Origin: Microbotryum silenes-acaulis
Taxonomy: Eukaryota > Basidiomycota > Microbotryomycetes > Microbotryales > Microbotryaceae
Length of the DNA: 64,000 nt
Direction: 5' to 3'
Assembly: GCA_003665825.1 (NCBI GenBank)
Contig: QPFY01000006.1
Coordinates: forward strand, 1,595,356-1,659,355
The translations under genes were made by a program, and so were the position numbers. Shown in pieces: positions 40,110 to 51,689 of the stretch. The notes beneath the pieces were generated by a model, which ran no database searches, was not told the origin of the DNA, and was given only the letters and a program-made list of their open reading frames with translations. The first letter of the stretch is position 1, and each line of letters opens with the position of its first letter.

Positions 40110-42037
40110 ACCCAATTTCCTCGCACCCCCACGATGAAGCGATATACGATGATATCAGTCTTTCGTATTGAATTACGTCTGTACGAGTTGGGTGTGATGG
40201 TACTCACGACCCGATCAAAAAAGCCCATGAGCCAAGAAAAGTCGAGAAAGCCGTACCCCAATCAATACTGGAGAGCGAGCGAAGCGGGTTATAAGGTGGG
40301 AGGGAATGTCAGTGGTCCGTCTTCCGTCTCTCCTCGCGAAAAAATCACTTGGGGCGAGATGATGTAGGAAAATGAGAACGGACTTGGAATTTGGAAGGGT
40401 CTCCGATGGAAGTTTGGCGATAAATACCGAATATGGGACTTAGGAGGAAACCGACGCCTATAGTGGGTGAGCGGGAGTGGGGAGGATGTGGGGCGTGAGT
40501 GAGCGGGCTCGATACCGTTTTTGAAAGACTCTTGCGATATGCTAGGGCTTACCTCCCCAGAAATTCCAGAAACCACTGGCAAAATAGACAAAGGAAAAAA
40601 AGAGAGTGCCATGTGGTCAGCCGTCTCCGATCCCTCGTCCCATTCGGAAACAGCTCCGCGAAAAAGAATCAAATAATCTCACATCTGCCACCCCACATCC
40701 CCGACCTTAGGCATCCACCACTTTTCTTGCGTCTCCAATGCAAAGACCACTCCCGCGAACATGAAACAAGGCGCTCCTACGATCTGCATACCCCAATACA
40801 TCACGATCCATAACCCCTCACTGGTGTGGGGTTGTTCCGGACCACCAGTTTGACCCGAGACGGGGAGGATTCCGGGAAGTCCGCAGAGAACAGATATGAA
40901 GAACGTTACGGAGCCGAATAACTGGACCGTGTTGGCGATGTAGGCGAGGGTGGGGGTCGTACCATACCAGCGCCAAGGAGGGGGAGGGTCGGGGGAGGCT
41001 GTGGAGGAGGCTGGGGATGGGACGAGGGTAGATGATCGGGAGAGGGACCGAGAGGGAGGGGAAGGGGAATGAGGGTTCGCGAGACGGTGACGCAGGTGTG
41101 CGGATTGGTCGGAGTTCATGGAGTGATGATGGTGGTGGTGACGTGGATGGGGAAGATGTCGTCCGAAATGATGGCGTTTTCGTCCGAGGGATTGGTGCGA
41201 GTTTTGAGCTGGTTCGCGAAGGGTCCTGAGTCGTGCAAAGCTTGCCAGTCAGCCGAGGCATCCATTCACCCTCTGCTCGCTCTCACCTCAAACTAACTTC
41301 CTCAACTCATCCACTTCCCACCCAAACTCCGCATCTCTCGCCGGATTCAAGCTCTCGACCCAACCGAGGTAAGAGCCGACGAGGAAAGTGGAGCCGCCCA
41401 AAAAAGCTGTCGCGGCTTCGGTGTTGGTGTAGGAGGGAGTGGTGCGCGAGAAGTAGCAGAAGAAGAGGATCGCGTTGATGCACCACCAGATCGAACCGAG
41501 GGTCTGGGTGCGGGGGAGGCGTTGGGTCAGTCTTTTTTTGGTCCTAATCCTCATGTCGAGGTCTGAGTCTGACTTGCAAAGATTACTACGGCCGCTCCCC
41601 GGAATAGACGAAGGACAAGTCAGCTTCCATCTCCACTTGTAACGGCAGTCTAAACTGATGTACAACTCACCGGCGACCCACCAACTAATATCCCAATAAT
41701 CCCAACCCCACCACCTCAAACCGTTTACTCTATCCTGCTTCCAACCACGCTCCTTCTCTGGCTCTACGGCCTCTTCCTGGTGCGCGTCGTCCGACTGAAC
41801 CTCCACCGCACAACCCTTCCTATGACCCCTCGATGTCCAGAGATATTTCACATTCTTCTGAGGGTCGAGGAACACACGTTTGGTTGGCTCGAGGTGGTCT
41901 GAGAGAGTTGAGAATCCGAGAGGGTGCGAGCTGGAGAGCGGGATCCAACTGGAAGGGAAACGTGTCAGGCTGGGCCGCGGTTTCGGTGGGGACTCCGGAG
42001 CGGTTTCGGTGGGAGCTGGAACGGATGAAGTCAACAT
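40110..42037 (-). CDS. Multi-pass fungal integral membrane protein, unknown function
   Basis: Minus-strand gene of at least six exons; the ATG at 42037 is the first in frame. The N-terminus is polar, then a Trp-rich segment (GLRWWGWDYWDISWWVA) near 41700. Hydrophobic spans follow: SIWWCINAILFFCYFS, AAATAFLGGSTFLVGSYLGW-like sequence (about 41390), LAYIANTVQLFGSVTFFISV (40930), GLWIVMYWGMQIVGAPCFMF (40790), VYFASGFWNFWG (40575) and TAFSTFLGSWAFLIGS (40250). The alternation of GS/WG motifs with spans suggests repeated helical pairs. Proteins of this plan are annotated in fungi only as integral membrane proteins. The last one or two exons could not be joined with certain phase, so the 3' end is approximate. 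Confidence 0.6.
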
Positions 42038-42635
42038 CGTTGACGGCACGTCGTCGGGTGTTGAGCCGCTCCTACACCCAAGTCGACCGGGAGAGAGGGA
42101 GGGCAGTCAAGACCGCCGCCGGTTTTTCGCACAGTCGTCTTCTCATGTCAGACCGAGCAGTAAACGACGTCATCGACGTTCAGGCCGTTCACGACGTTCA
42201 GGCCTCGCGCGTGGCGCGTGGTGGGGTCGCCGACTCGCCGGCCTGGTGTCGCCGGTGAATGAGGCAGCGGCAGGATCCGACGGCCGAGTACTACTAGGGA
42301 CACGGTCGCGCCACGTTGGGTGCCTATTTGTGACTGGAATCGAAGTAAAACTCGATTGAATGTATCCAGATAAATCGTGATAAGGTATGACCCAAATTTC
42401 GACGTCGCGTAAAACTTGGCACCTCGCGCCTCCGAGTCGACGCCCTTTTCTGCCAACGGTCGGCCAAGGAAGAAAACGGGTCCCGTGCCCCGCTAGCGGG
42501 TGTTAGCGCGTCGCGGCGCGGAGACCGAGAACGGAGAAGCCGACGTCGGGGACGCGTCGAGGCTCTCGCGCTTTGTCGCGGTCCTTCCTTCCTCTTCTAC
42601 TCCATCATTCCACACGGGAATCTTGACGAAACGTC
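42038..42635. other. Intergenic, divergent promoters
   Basis: Shared upstream region of two divergent membrane-protein genes. No coding signal. Confidence 0.5.
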
Positions 42636-43974
42636 ATGTCCCAAATCTATGTCCCCGAAAAGGAGGACGAACGAAACGAAGAAGCGTATCACGACGTCGT
42701 TCAAGAGGAAATTTCCTCCTCTTCTACTCCTCGCGAGATCGACCTCTCGGCGGAGGAAGAACTTGATGTGCGACGCAGGGCGAGGAGAGATACGAGGTGG
42801 TATATCTCTTTGGGGAGTGTCATTCTTGTCTTGCTCATCTTACTCGGGGTTATGCTGGGCTTGGTGAAGGGCCAGGACCAGAGGTGGGAGAGCGTCATCG
42901 AGGAACAGCAGCGGCATGGAGCTATCGAGTCGAGTGCGAGTGAGGTGCGGAGGGGGAGCTGGGCTAAGAGGACTGAAAGGTCCGAGTATTCGTTCTCGAC
43001 CAAGAATGGGACAGTAGCGACGTATATCTATACGACCAAGCCAATTGTGAGCAGGCTTGCATCTCGAAGCCGGAGCGAGTCCGAGCCGACTGGCACGGAG
43101 GGAGATGCTCACTTGGCCTTGTTCTCTCGACAGGTCAACCCAGGCGGTTATACCATTGGCACATTGACGGGTTATGTCACCTACACCGGCAAGCCATTCT
43201 CGACGACCGCCTCCGCCGCGCCAGCTGCGACCTCGAGCTCTGCACCGACTTCAATATCGACTTTGACCTCGACAAAGACAAGCGACTCGACGCACGATCA
43301 GTCTACCTCCTCCACTGAAGCTGAAGCTCATTCTCACCCTTCCAACACGGACACGGCTTCCCCAACGCACAAGAAACACCACTCCGCTCCTACACCAACT
43401 GACCCTCCTCCGATCACCGACTCGCTCCTCCAACTCCTCGTCAGCGGTCCCAAACGCCTCAAGCGATCCCTCGACAAAGACGACGCCCAAGAACAACTTT
43501 TAGAAAAAGGAACGTCGAGCGTCCCTCCGAATACGGTGACGACCGTGCCTAACCAGGATGGGCGGGAGTACTCGTATTCGGTCAGGAAGGAAGGGGGGAC
43601 GGCGACGTTTGTGAAGACGACGAGACCGATCGTGAGTTGGGATTTTCTTAGGATTCCGATGGGCCAACCTTGTCATGTGAAGTTACGGGTCGGGAGCACA
43701 CCACTGCCCAAGCCCGTTCGAGAGAACTGACTATCCTTCTTTGCCCCCACCCCCACCTCCACTTTCGTACTCTGATCAGGTCAATCCAGCAGGCTACACG
43801 ATCGGCACCCTTGACGGCGTGTTCGTGGAGCTCAAAACACCTCGTTCTCGTTCCACCGATACGGCTAAAGGAGGCGATGTGAAGAACCCGAACGTACATC
43901 AGCCGGTAGTCAGGTCGAGGGAGGAATTGAGGAAGAGGGCGAGGGTCGACTTTGGAGTGGGGATGCAGCTCTGA
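42636..43974 (+). CDS. Single-pass membrane protein with a duplicated ectodomain module
   Basis: Exons are 42636-43046, 43134-43631 and 43780-43974. A cytosolic head of about 50 residues, acidic then basic (LDVRRRARRDTR), leads into one span (YISLGSVILVLLILLGVMLG, about residues 52-74). The outside part holds two copies of one module, linked by a Ser/Thr/Pro-rich stalk. Module 1 has EYSFSTKNGTVATYIYTTKPI then VNPGGYTIGTLTGY. Module 2 has EYSYSVRKEGGTATFVKTTRPI then VNPAGYTIGTLDGV (each listed as its two halves). Both are cut by an intron at exactly the same codon, directly before VNP. The first intron has a length divisible by three and no stop, so retention would still encode protein. No family recognised. 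Confidence 0.75.
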
Positions 43975-44903
43975 ATTCTTGGAGTGGAGCAGGGGCGGGT
44001 TCTTATTGCTACTTATTGATTTTCTTGTCGAAATTCATATTTATCGAAAGAACCTCCAGAGTTGACTCTTGCTACCGAAGGGAAGTGTTCGTTTCGAATT
44101 CTTGCAAAATGAATTCACCGCTGGTCTTGTCAATGACGATCGTGAGCCCGAGCTGAGCTCAATGTGTGATCGACGCCGACCCGCTCGGTTGCTCGCTCGC
44201 TTCGCACTATCGCTTCTCTTCCATCCGCTACACTCCGTTTACCTCTTTGAAAGACGTATCCACGACCCCATCAACCCCATCGCCTTTTGGAAACATTCTT
44301 GGACGATTGACCCACCCTCCGGACCACCTTCTCGTACTACCCCGTGACTTTCTCCCTCCTCGCTCCGATCGGCCATCTTCGTCACTGCTCATTACCTGCA
44401 CCTCATCGCTCGCAAGAATTCAGGTGAGTTTGTCAGGATCCCTCATTTCGAACGGGATGATGGAAAACAGAACGTCCTTCTGAGACGGTCAAAGCGTCTC
44501 CCGGGTGTTGACCTCGGTCGCGATCGGCATAATGCCATGGCGCCGGGCCATCGTGTGAGGTTGGCTAAAGTTCATGCGGATCAGGGAGGTCAGCACCTCC
44601 TTTTGGGGAGCGTGAGGAGCACCCTTTGAAGTTTTTTTTTATTAAGAGGATCTTGCGATTCGAAAGTTGGGTTGTTCACACCGGGTCCTGATGTAGGCGT
44701 CATTCGAGTCGGTAACGCTATTCAGATCCGATCGTCGAAAGCTTCGGGCCTCAATCAAGCTGGGGACTTTTTTTTGGCGATTGACGTTGGAGGTGATTTG
44801 CCGAAAAGGACGACGTTCACTTCACCGCTTGCACTTGGACTAGAACCACGCGCAGCGATTCTCTTTACTGACAAAAGTTACCAGTTTCATACTTGGAAGC
44901 AGC
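43975..44903. other. Intergenic
   Basis: Between two co-oriented genes; only short frames, plus a T9 run near 44630. Confidence 0.5.
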
Positions 44904-46508
44904 ATGCTTCGAACCAGTACCCGCACCAAGACGACCTTGGCCGTCGCGCTCGATACACCAACAAAGAAATCTTCGCCGCTCAAATCCGATGCGTCCGCTT
45001 CTCTTCCTACACCTTTGTCGACACCGAGACGAGCGACTAGGTCTAGTATTTCCATCTCCTCTAAAATCAAAGATCCCAAGATCGAACTCCCCGAGGTAGA
45101 CGCCTATATGGCTCCGAGCAAAAAGACGCCCATCAAGAAAACCCTCGACTCTTTCAAAGCCAAAGGTGACTCAACACCCACCGTTGGTCTTTCACCCGCT
45201 TCAGTGAAGAAACTTGCGAACCTTGATAAGATGTTGGGCGTTTCACCTTATCCGGAGATGATTCGACCGACGCCGGAGGAATGTCAAGAGGTGTACGCGA
45301 GGTTGTGTAAAGGGCATGGAGTACCAGTGAGGCCTAAAGTGTTGGAAGATCGACCGAACGCTATCGCGGGTTGTGGTCAGACACCTGATGTGTTGGATGC
45401 TTTGATTCGGACGACTTTGAGTCAAAATACGACCAGTTTGAATTCGACTAATGCGAAGAACGCGATGGATCGCGTTTATGGAAGGGCAGAGTATAGGAAC
45501 GTTTTGGAAGGTGGGGAGGAGATGTTGCAGGAGACGATTCGGTGTGGTGGTTTGGCCAAGGTCAAGGCGAAGAGTATTGTCAAGATTTTGAGGAGGTTGG
45601 ATGAGAGGCAACAAGGGAAGGGACAGTTGACGTTGGATTATTTGCACAAGATGGTGCGTTCGGCTCAACGTGACGGGTCTTGTAACTGGTGCTGATTGTT
45701 CGTTCGGATATGATTTTTCGGCAGTCCGATAAGGAGGCGATGAAGGAATTGTGCTCGTTCGACTTGATCGGCGTCAAGACCGCTTCATGCGTGTTGTTAT
45801 TCTGTCTCGGGAGGGAATCATTCGCTGTTGATACGTGAGTCTCGCCCTCGATACTAACGGACCTCTCAAAGTCGATCCCCAACTTAACTGACCCCCCCTC
45901 CCCCGTTTTATCTTCTCTTGCCCTCTCTCAGCCACGTACACCGCATCACCAAATCGCTCAACTGGGTACCCCCCTCCGCCTCACGCGACGAAACCTTCTT
46001 CCACCTCGACGTACGTATACCCGATCATCTAAAGTATGGCTTACATTCTTTGTTGGTCAGGCATGGGAGAGGATGCGAGAAGTGTTCGGCCAAGGGGGTT
46101 ACTTCAATGGATTTCATAGAGTGGTGTCCGCTGAAGGGGTTGATTGGGAGCAGGGGGAAGAAGGGGAAGATGGAGGAGGGAGAGGGGGATGAGGGTGTGG
46201 TTTTGAAAGTGGAGAGTGAGAATGAGGTGGTGGAGACCAAGGTCGAGGAGGGGATGGATGGGGAAGCGGTGGAGAGCACGAGTGTGAGACCAAAGAGGAA
46301 GGCGAGGAGTGGGAAAAAGGTCAAGGATGAGGACAGTGGTAGTGAGGGTGAGGGAGTAGAAGAGGTGGTGAAGAAGAGAAAGGTCAAGGTGGGAAGGAAG
46401 GTCGAGGATGACGAGAGGGAGATGAGTGGGATTCCGGGAGGGACAGAGATGGCGAAGAGTCTGAGGGATGACGAGTTGAAGGTCCTTGGAGGGGAGGACT
46501 TGCATTAG
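44904..46508 (+). CDS. HhH-GPD superfamily DNA glycosylase (endonuclease III-like)
   Basis: Base-excision repair enzyme. Exons are 44904-45653, 45725-45834 and 45932-46508, joined in frame. A basic, Ser/Thr-rich leader (possible nuclear or mitochondrial targeting) precedes the fold. Marks are DALIRTTLSQNTTSLNSTNA (the LSQ-type first helices), IRCGGLAKVKAKSIVKILR, the helix-hairpin-helix region FDLIGVKTASCVLLF with the family's Lys, and FAVDTHVHRI with the catalytic Asp. A Cys group (GCEKCSAKG and WCPLK) sits where endonuclease III has its iron-sulfur loop, but its spacing differs. The first Gly of the hairpin consensus (GVGxKT) is replaced (LIGVKT). The last 130 residues are a Glu/Lys-rich disordered tail with nuclear-localisation-like KRK clusters. 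Substrate specificity is unknown. Confidence 0.85.
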
Positions 46509-47749
46509 AGATTGGTAGATTTGGGACCAGTCAAAAGAATGAACGAACGTGTTGCTTGTGCATTGATATTTCGTTGGCGTAAATTGTATGAAGCGAGCCT
46601 TAGCTAATTCCGAGGACTTTTGCGCCGCTCGACTCTACTCGACTCGAGTTCGGCTGCGGTCTAGGCACGTTTCTGCTTGAAGGAACGATCGCTCGACACG
46701 GGTCAGTGATAGTTTCGTACGGGAGGCTGCTCGGGGGCCAACTGCGCCCCGGGGCCGGCACTATTCTGCACTGGGATTCGAATGTCCCGCGCTCGAGCCT
46801 GCGCCTCACGCAATTCACTGCAGTGCCTCCGTGCACTGCACGTCCCTGCCATTTCCCACAAATAGCTCACTCTGTCGCCGATTCTTCAAACCACATACTG
46901 TACCGCTGATCATTCCTTGTGGATCGTGGTCCTCGCCCTTAGCTGCTTCTTCTCCACCTCGATTGGACGCGCACTCGGCGACTCGGATGGGGGGAGTCCG
47001 CAACAAAGATCGCGGGAGACCGATTTGATCCGAGCGTGCACGAAGGTGCATAGCTGTGCAATGCCTCACAGAGGTGTTGAAAATGAATCCGAGAGGAGTA
47101 TGAAATCTTGTGTTCACCAGGCGTTGACAGCGGTCCGAGGGCCGAGTATTCACGGCGACCTCGATTCGCGATCTGGACCGCCGGTTTCGCATCGAGTGGG
47201 GGTGGGGGGTGGGGGGCTGCAAAGAGTCAGGAGTGAAGCCGTCGACGGGCTTGCTTGAAGTACTAAGGGAGAAGTGGGTACGCCGGCCCGTCGAATGGGT
47301 TCAAAACGTTGGAAGATTTAGGAGGTTATAGGTTGGTCTTTGATCGATGATCGCTTGGGTCGATGACTCGATTACGACGCCATGTCCGGTATGACTTTGG
47401 GCAGACTGAGAATGATAATCATTGAAATCCAGCCTGGGAGACCTCCCCGATTTTGGCGCGGCCTGGAATTGGGCCTCAAACTGGCGGGCGACGTTCCCGA
47501 TAGTATTAGCTGTGGGCGCGCGCTCGACCACCCGCGCCGCCCGTCGGTCCGGTTTTTGCTCTCTGCCAGAGTCTGCCAGTTAGTAGATAGACTAGCTGGA
47601 ATTCAAATTATGATTATCATTCTGCCGCCGCCTCCACCCCGCCCCACACACTCGCGCCTCCTCGCCTCAACCGCCTCAACCTCTCGCCGTCAACATCGAC
47701 TCGCGCCTCGTCCCAAGCACGCGGTGTGCAAGATAAAGGGGGTGCGAAC
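46509..47749. other. Intergenic
   Basis: No gene recognised in 1.2 kb. A G-rich run (GGGGGTGGGGGGTGGGG) lies at about 47200-47217. The stretch before 47750 is C-rich with CT blocks, promoter-like. Confidence 0.5.
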
Positions 47750-50020
47750 ATGTTCTTGCGCAAGAACAAAGCCCAAAAGCATAAACACCTTCCTTCCGAA
47801 ACGTCTCTCGCGAGTTCGGTCGAAGCAGGCGGCGCCCACGCTGCGGGGCAACATCCTCCTCATCAACCCGGAGCAGCAACAGCAGCAGCAGCAGCAGCAG
47901 CAGAGGGTACACCTACCCAACCCCATCTGCAGCAGCCTTCACAAGGGTCGACAACCGTTGGAAAGACCAAGTTTCAGCAGTATGTCCCGCAGACGAATTA
48001 TGGTGTACAGGCTGCAGGAGGAGGAGGAGGAGCGGCGGCAATGATGCTCAATGGCCACGGGCGAGCTTATTCGAACGGCAGTGGTGGCAGTGGTTCCGTA
48101 GGACCGAACGGCATAGGAGGAAACGGTACAGGCACAGGATCAGGTTCGGGTTCGGGTTCGGGTTCGGGATCGATCTCGGGCTATAATAATACGATGCAGG
48201 CCATCTTGGCGTATTCGGGCACACCTTCCCCCGCTCCCGCTCCCGTCGCCGTGGGGCAAGGTCCAGTGTCGCCGCCGACATCGCAGCACCCACAGGGGCA
48301 GTATTTGGTTGGCGATGAGGAATACAAGTCAGTGCTCACAGTCTGGAGTCTGGCGGCTGGGCGGATCGGGTCGATCGCTGATCATAGGTGTGATTGCCAC
48401 AGCCGGCTGTTGAAGAACTATCGCCTCGCGCACGAAAGGATCGAGGACCAGAGACAACAGCTATTGATGCAAGAACGATTGGTCAGTCTCGTCTCGAACT
48501 ACAAAAGCACCTTGTGCTGAGATAGGCGACTTGGGACACGCAGAACGCGTCGTTGCGCAAACACGTCTCGTTGCTCGAAGGTGGGGAAGTCGCTGACGCC
48601 GCGGCTTCCGTCGTCGGGACTTCGACCGTCGATGATTTCACCATCAAAAATAGCTCGTCAGGTGCGTTTGCGCTTACTACAATCGGTCACATTCGTTGGA
48701 ACTTGTTCTGACTGATCCTGTTCATAGGCCTCGAGCGCCGCATCAACCGCTTCGCCGCCGACACGCTCAACTCGCGCGACTACTCTCGCAACCAACTCGC
48801 CTCGGCGATCTACGCCGACCTCCCCACCATCACCCAATCCCCGTTCCTCAACTCGATACAGGGATTCGAAGATCCCGAATCGGGGATCATCCTACAGAGT
48901 TTGATTCGACATGCACTGTCGACTCTGTTGGCGGATGGAATTGTGAATTCATTGTTGGTCACCGATTCAGAGGAGGCGAATGAGGAATTGACCAGGTTGC
49001 ATGCGACCTTGTTTGACCGTAAGCTCATGCAGGGGAAGTGAACGAGGTACGCTTGAAAGTGGAATGATGCTGATTTTGGACGCGAATATCATTCATTGCC
49101 CCCCCACCTCATGTTAGGTGAACCCCTCGTCGCTTCCGTTTGGCGACGACAAACCTTTTCCGCCTCCCTCACCCACCTCTCCGAACGAACATGTTTCTCC
49201 CTCCTCTCACGCCACATTCCAGCCATATCTTACCTCTTGAATCCATCCCCAACCCATCTATCCTCCTCTTTATTGACGATGTTGGAAGCCTTCCATCTCT
49301 ATGCGAGGACGTTGCATTCCTCGGCGACGGCGATGGGAGGTGGAGGTGGAGTGGAGGGGTCGGGGTTTTATAGGGCTTATGTACCACAGATTGGGACGTT
49401 ATTGGATCCGGGGAGGTTGGAGTTGATTAAAAGGTGCTATAGAACCGAGAGAGGTACGTTCGGGCGAGGCGACCGAAGCGGGTGGAGCTTGCGAAGAATG
49501 AGAACGAGAACCGAGACGAGCAGAGCTGACTTGGGTTTTCGATCGTTACCCTTGTTGCAGGTGAACCCGAACGCGTAGGAGCTTGCTTATTCCCAGGGCT
49601 CGTTAAAGAATCGGCTATTGAGAATTCCCCCTTCACTTCTCCCGAACCTGGTATAACTGCATCACCGAACTTGAACGACCGTTTGGGAAACGGAATTCCT
49701 CTCACTTCTGGAATGGGCCTTGGGTTGGGAACGGCCGTTCCGAGTCCTATGACTCCGACGACGAATGGGGGTAGTTCGGTTCGCATGAGCGTAGCGGGGA
49801 GTAGAGGGTTGGGAACTAGATCGAGGCGGGAGACAAGGATCGTGGTCGTGAGGAGGGCGCAGGTGATTTGCGAGTGAGTTTCGGCGAGTTCATTGGGGTG
49901 GGGGGCATTGGGCTATAGACTAGACCCCCGATTTCGAAAAACTGATGAACTTGTTCTTTCCCTCCCGTTAGGTGCGCACTCGCTGCCGCCCATACCGTCT
50001 CCATGTCAACTCAAACTTGA
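47750..50020 (+). CDS. Coiled-coil protein with low-complexity head, unknown function
   Basis: Starts at the ATG at 47750 (MFLRKNKAQKHKHLP). The head has a poly-Ala run (from a CAG-type repeat at 47876-47903), Gly/Ser repeats (GTGSGSGSGSGSGS at about 48130) and Pro/Gln stretches. After an intron (donor near 48328, acceptor near 48388) comes a coiled coil (NYRLAHERIEDQRQQLLMQE, then NASLRKHVSLLEG). A helical domain follows (GLERRINRFAADTLNSRDYS, LASAIYADLPTITQSPFLNS), and after further introns ASVWRRQTFSASLTHLSERT to YVPQIGTLLDPGRLELIKRC. The last exon ends at 50020. At least six exons, intron positions partly provisional. It may be a conserved basidiomycete protein, but no family is recognised. 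Confidence 0.65.
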
Positions 50021-50585
50021 AAAGAGTGCTCTTCTCTCTCCCTCTCTCGAATCTCTCGAATGCGTCGGCGGATAGGGTTCGCGGAGGGATTGGTATAATT
50101 CTTTATGAGGTTACTGTATCTATTTATCCCACCTGATCTTCGTCGTTTGAAGATGAACTATGCTTTTTCATATGGCGGACCGTGTGTTGTGGAAGGTGAA
50201 TGCGGGGTTTGTTGTAATCAATCGATTTGGCGAGATATCTTTGACCCGCGTTCTAGAGTCGGTGTTATTGATGACAAAGACAGTTAAGGGTAAGAACTAT
50301 TTAGTTGCACAGTGTACGGATACTAAGGTGATTCAATAGATGAGAAACTAAGGACATCCAAGATGATTAGATTAAAATGAAGGTGGGGGTGGGGGTGGGG
50401 GTGTGACAACTCCAAGGGGATCCTGATCCAAGTCCAAGGAAAAAGGTGCAAGAGGGATGCGGGGGTAAAGAATGTACGAATAGTTGTTGCAATATGTGCA
50501 GGTGGACGATGCGGCGTAAGTGGGAATAGAGCAAAGTGATTTCGATGCCAGCGATGGTTTTTGCAACGAGTCACACAGAGGGCCC
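50021..50585. other. Intergenic with a G-quadruplex-like run
   Basis: Between two convergent genes. Contains GGTGGGGGTGGGGGTGGGGG at about 50382-50401. Confidence 0.6.
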
Positions 50586-51689
50586 CTAAGGATGCGCGGC
50601 CCTGCGTTCCCTCCTCATCCTCTTCCCCCTCGCAGACGAAGTTGTCGTCGTACTCGAAGCCCTTTCGGCTCGAATGGAAGGTGCACTTGTCGTCGTCGGG
50701 CTGGCGTTCGCTGCTGCTGAACTTGGAGCAGTCAGGAGCGCGGTCGCGGCTTCGACGTTTGAGGTACTTGAGGAGAGAAAAATCGTGGAAGCGCTGAGCG
50801 CGTTAAAAGCTTGGCTCGAGAATGGGGTTGGGGAAGAGGAAGAGGCGGATACGGGTGGTGGGGAGTAGGTGACCCCACTACCGATGGACCCGATGGCGTC
50901 TTCAGAGTTTGCTCGTCGTGATGAACGGAGGGAGAGCGTGACGGTGACGGAGACGACGACGGCGACCAAAGCGACGATCAGGAACCAGGCGATGTATTTG
51001 CCTAGAGGGCGGTCACGAAAAGTTTTGTACGGTGTTGATGTATCAGGAATATGAGGATAACGAGCTCGGCGCGAACGGTGTGGTCGAGAGGTCTTCTCGT
51101 CGGTCGGATATCGAGGTGCTCGGTCGGCAAAGGTTTGAAGGGTCGGGGATGACGAACGGAACGGATTGATAGCAAAACGGAAGGCTGACGATCTGTCCTC
51201 GTGCGGCTCTTGATCGTCGATTGAGCCTTGTGATTCGGGGCGAAAGTCGACGTGCGAGTGATCGCGACGCGGAGAATCGTCGAGCGAAGCGGGGGAGTCA
51301 CGCTGGTAGTGTTGTGACCAACGGACAATGGATCGTTGAAAAGGATCATTATTGTTTGATTGCGTTGACGGTCGACGGAAGGATGATGGCTGATTCAGGA
51401 TTGGCGAGTCCGATTCGGCCGAGACCGAAGATGGCCGACGGGACGAATTGATCGAGGCAAAGGGATCTTGCTCCCATGCTTCGGCAATGGGCACTCGAAC
51501 GTGATCGCGTTGGGAGGTCGAGCGAAGCAGAGCGGCAGAAGGTTCTTGCAGACGCGTGGGGAGGTGGTGGGAGCGAGGGCTCGAAGTCGGGCTTGTTTCG
51601 GGGGTTGCGGCGGCAACGGCTGCTCGCCGGGATGAGGAGGCAATTAGGGGTCCGCGCGTCGCAGGCGTCGACGAGGGGACTTGTTGCAT
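50586..51689 (-). CDS. Single-pass membrane protein, Ser-rich on both sides
   Basis: Single exon of about 367 residues from the first in-frame ATG at 51689 (MQQVPSSTPATRGP...). The N-terminal 210 residues are Ser/Pro/Arg-rich and likely cytosolic. A basic stretch (RPHRSRRARYPH) and FRDRPLGKY precede one span (IAWFLIVALVAVVVSVTVTL). The outside tail is Ser/Thr/Ala-rich (SSSTSNVEAATALL, TTTTSSARG), typical of O-glycosylated stalks, and ends with basic KRMRRERRAAHP. It has the same architecture as the proteins at 27.5-32 kb and 42.6 kb. Confidence 0.65.
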   Translation of the reverse strand: MQQVPSSTPATRGPLIASSSRRAAVAAATPETSPTSSPRSHHLPTRLQEPSAALLRSTSQRDHVRVPIAEAWEQDPFASINSSRRPSSVSAESDSPILNQPSSFRRPSTQSNNNDPFQRSIVRWSQHYQRDSPASLDDSPRRDHSHVDFRPESQGSIDDQEPHEDRSSAFRFAINPFRSSSPTLQTFADRAPRYPTDEKTSRPHRSRRARYPHIPDTSTPYKTFRDRPLGKYIAWFLIVALVAVVVSVTVTLSLRSSRRANSEDAIGSIGSGVTYSPPPVSASSSSPTPFSSQAFNALSASTIFLSSSTSNVEAATALLTAPSSAAANASPTTTSAPSIRAERASSTTTTSSARGKRMRRERRAAHP

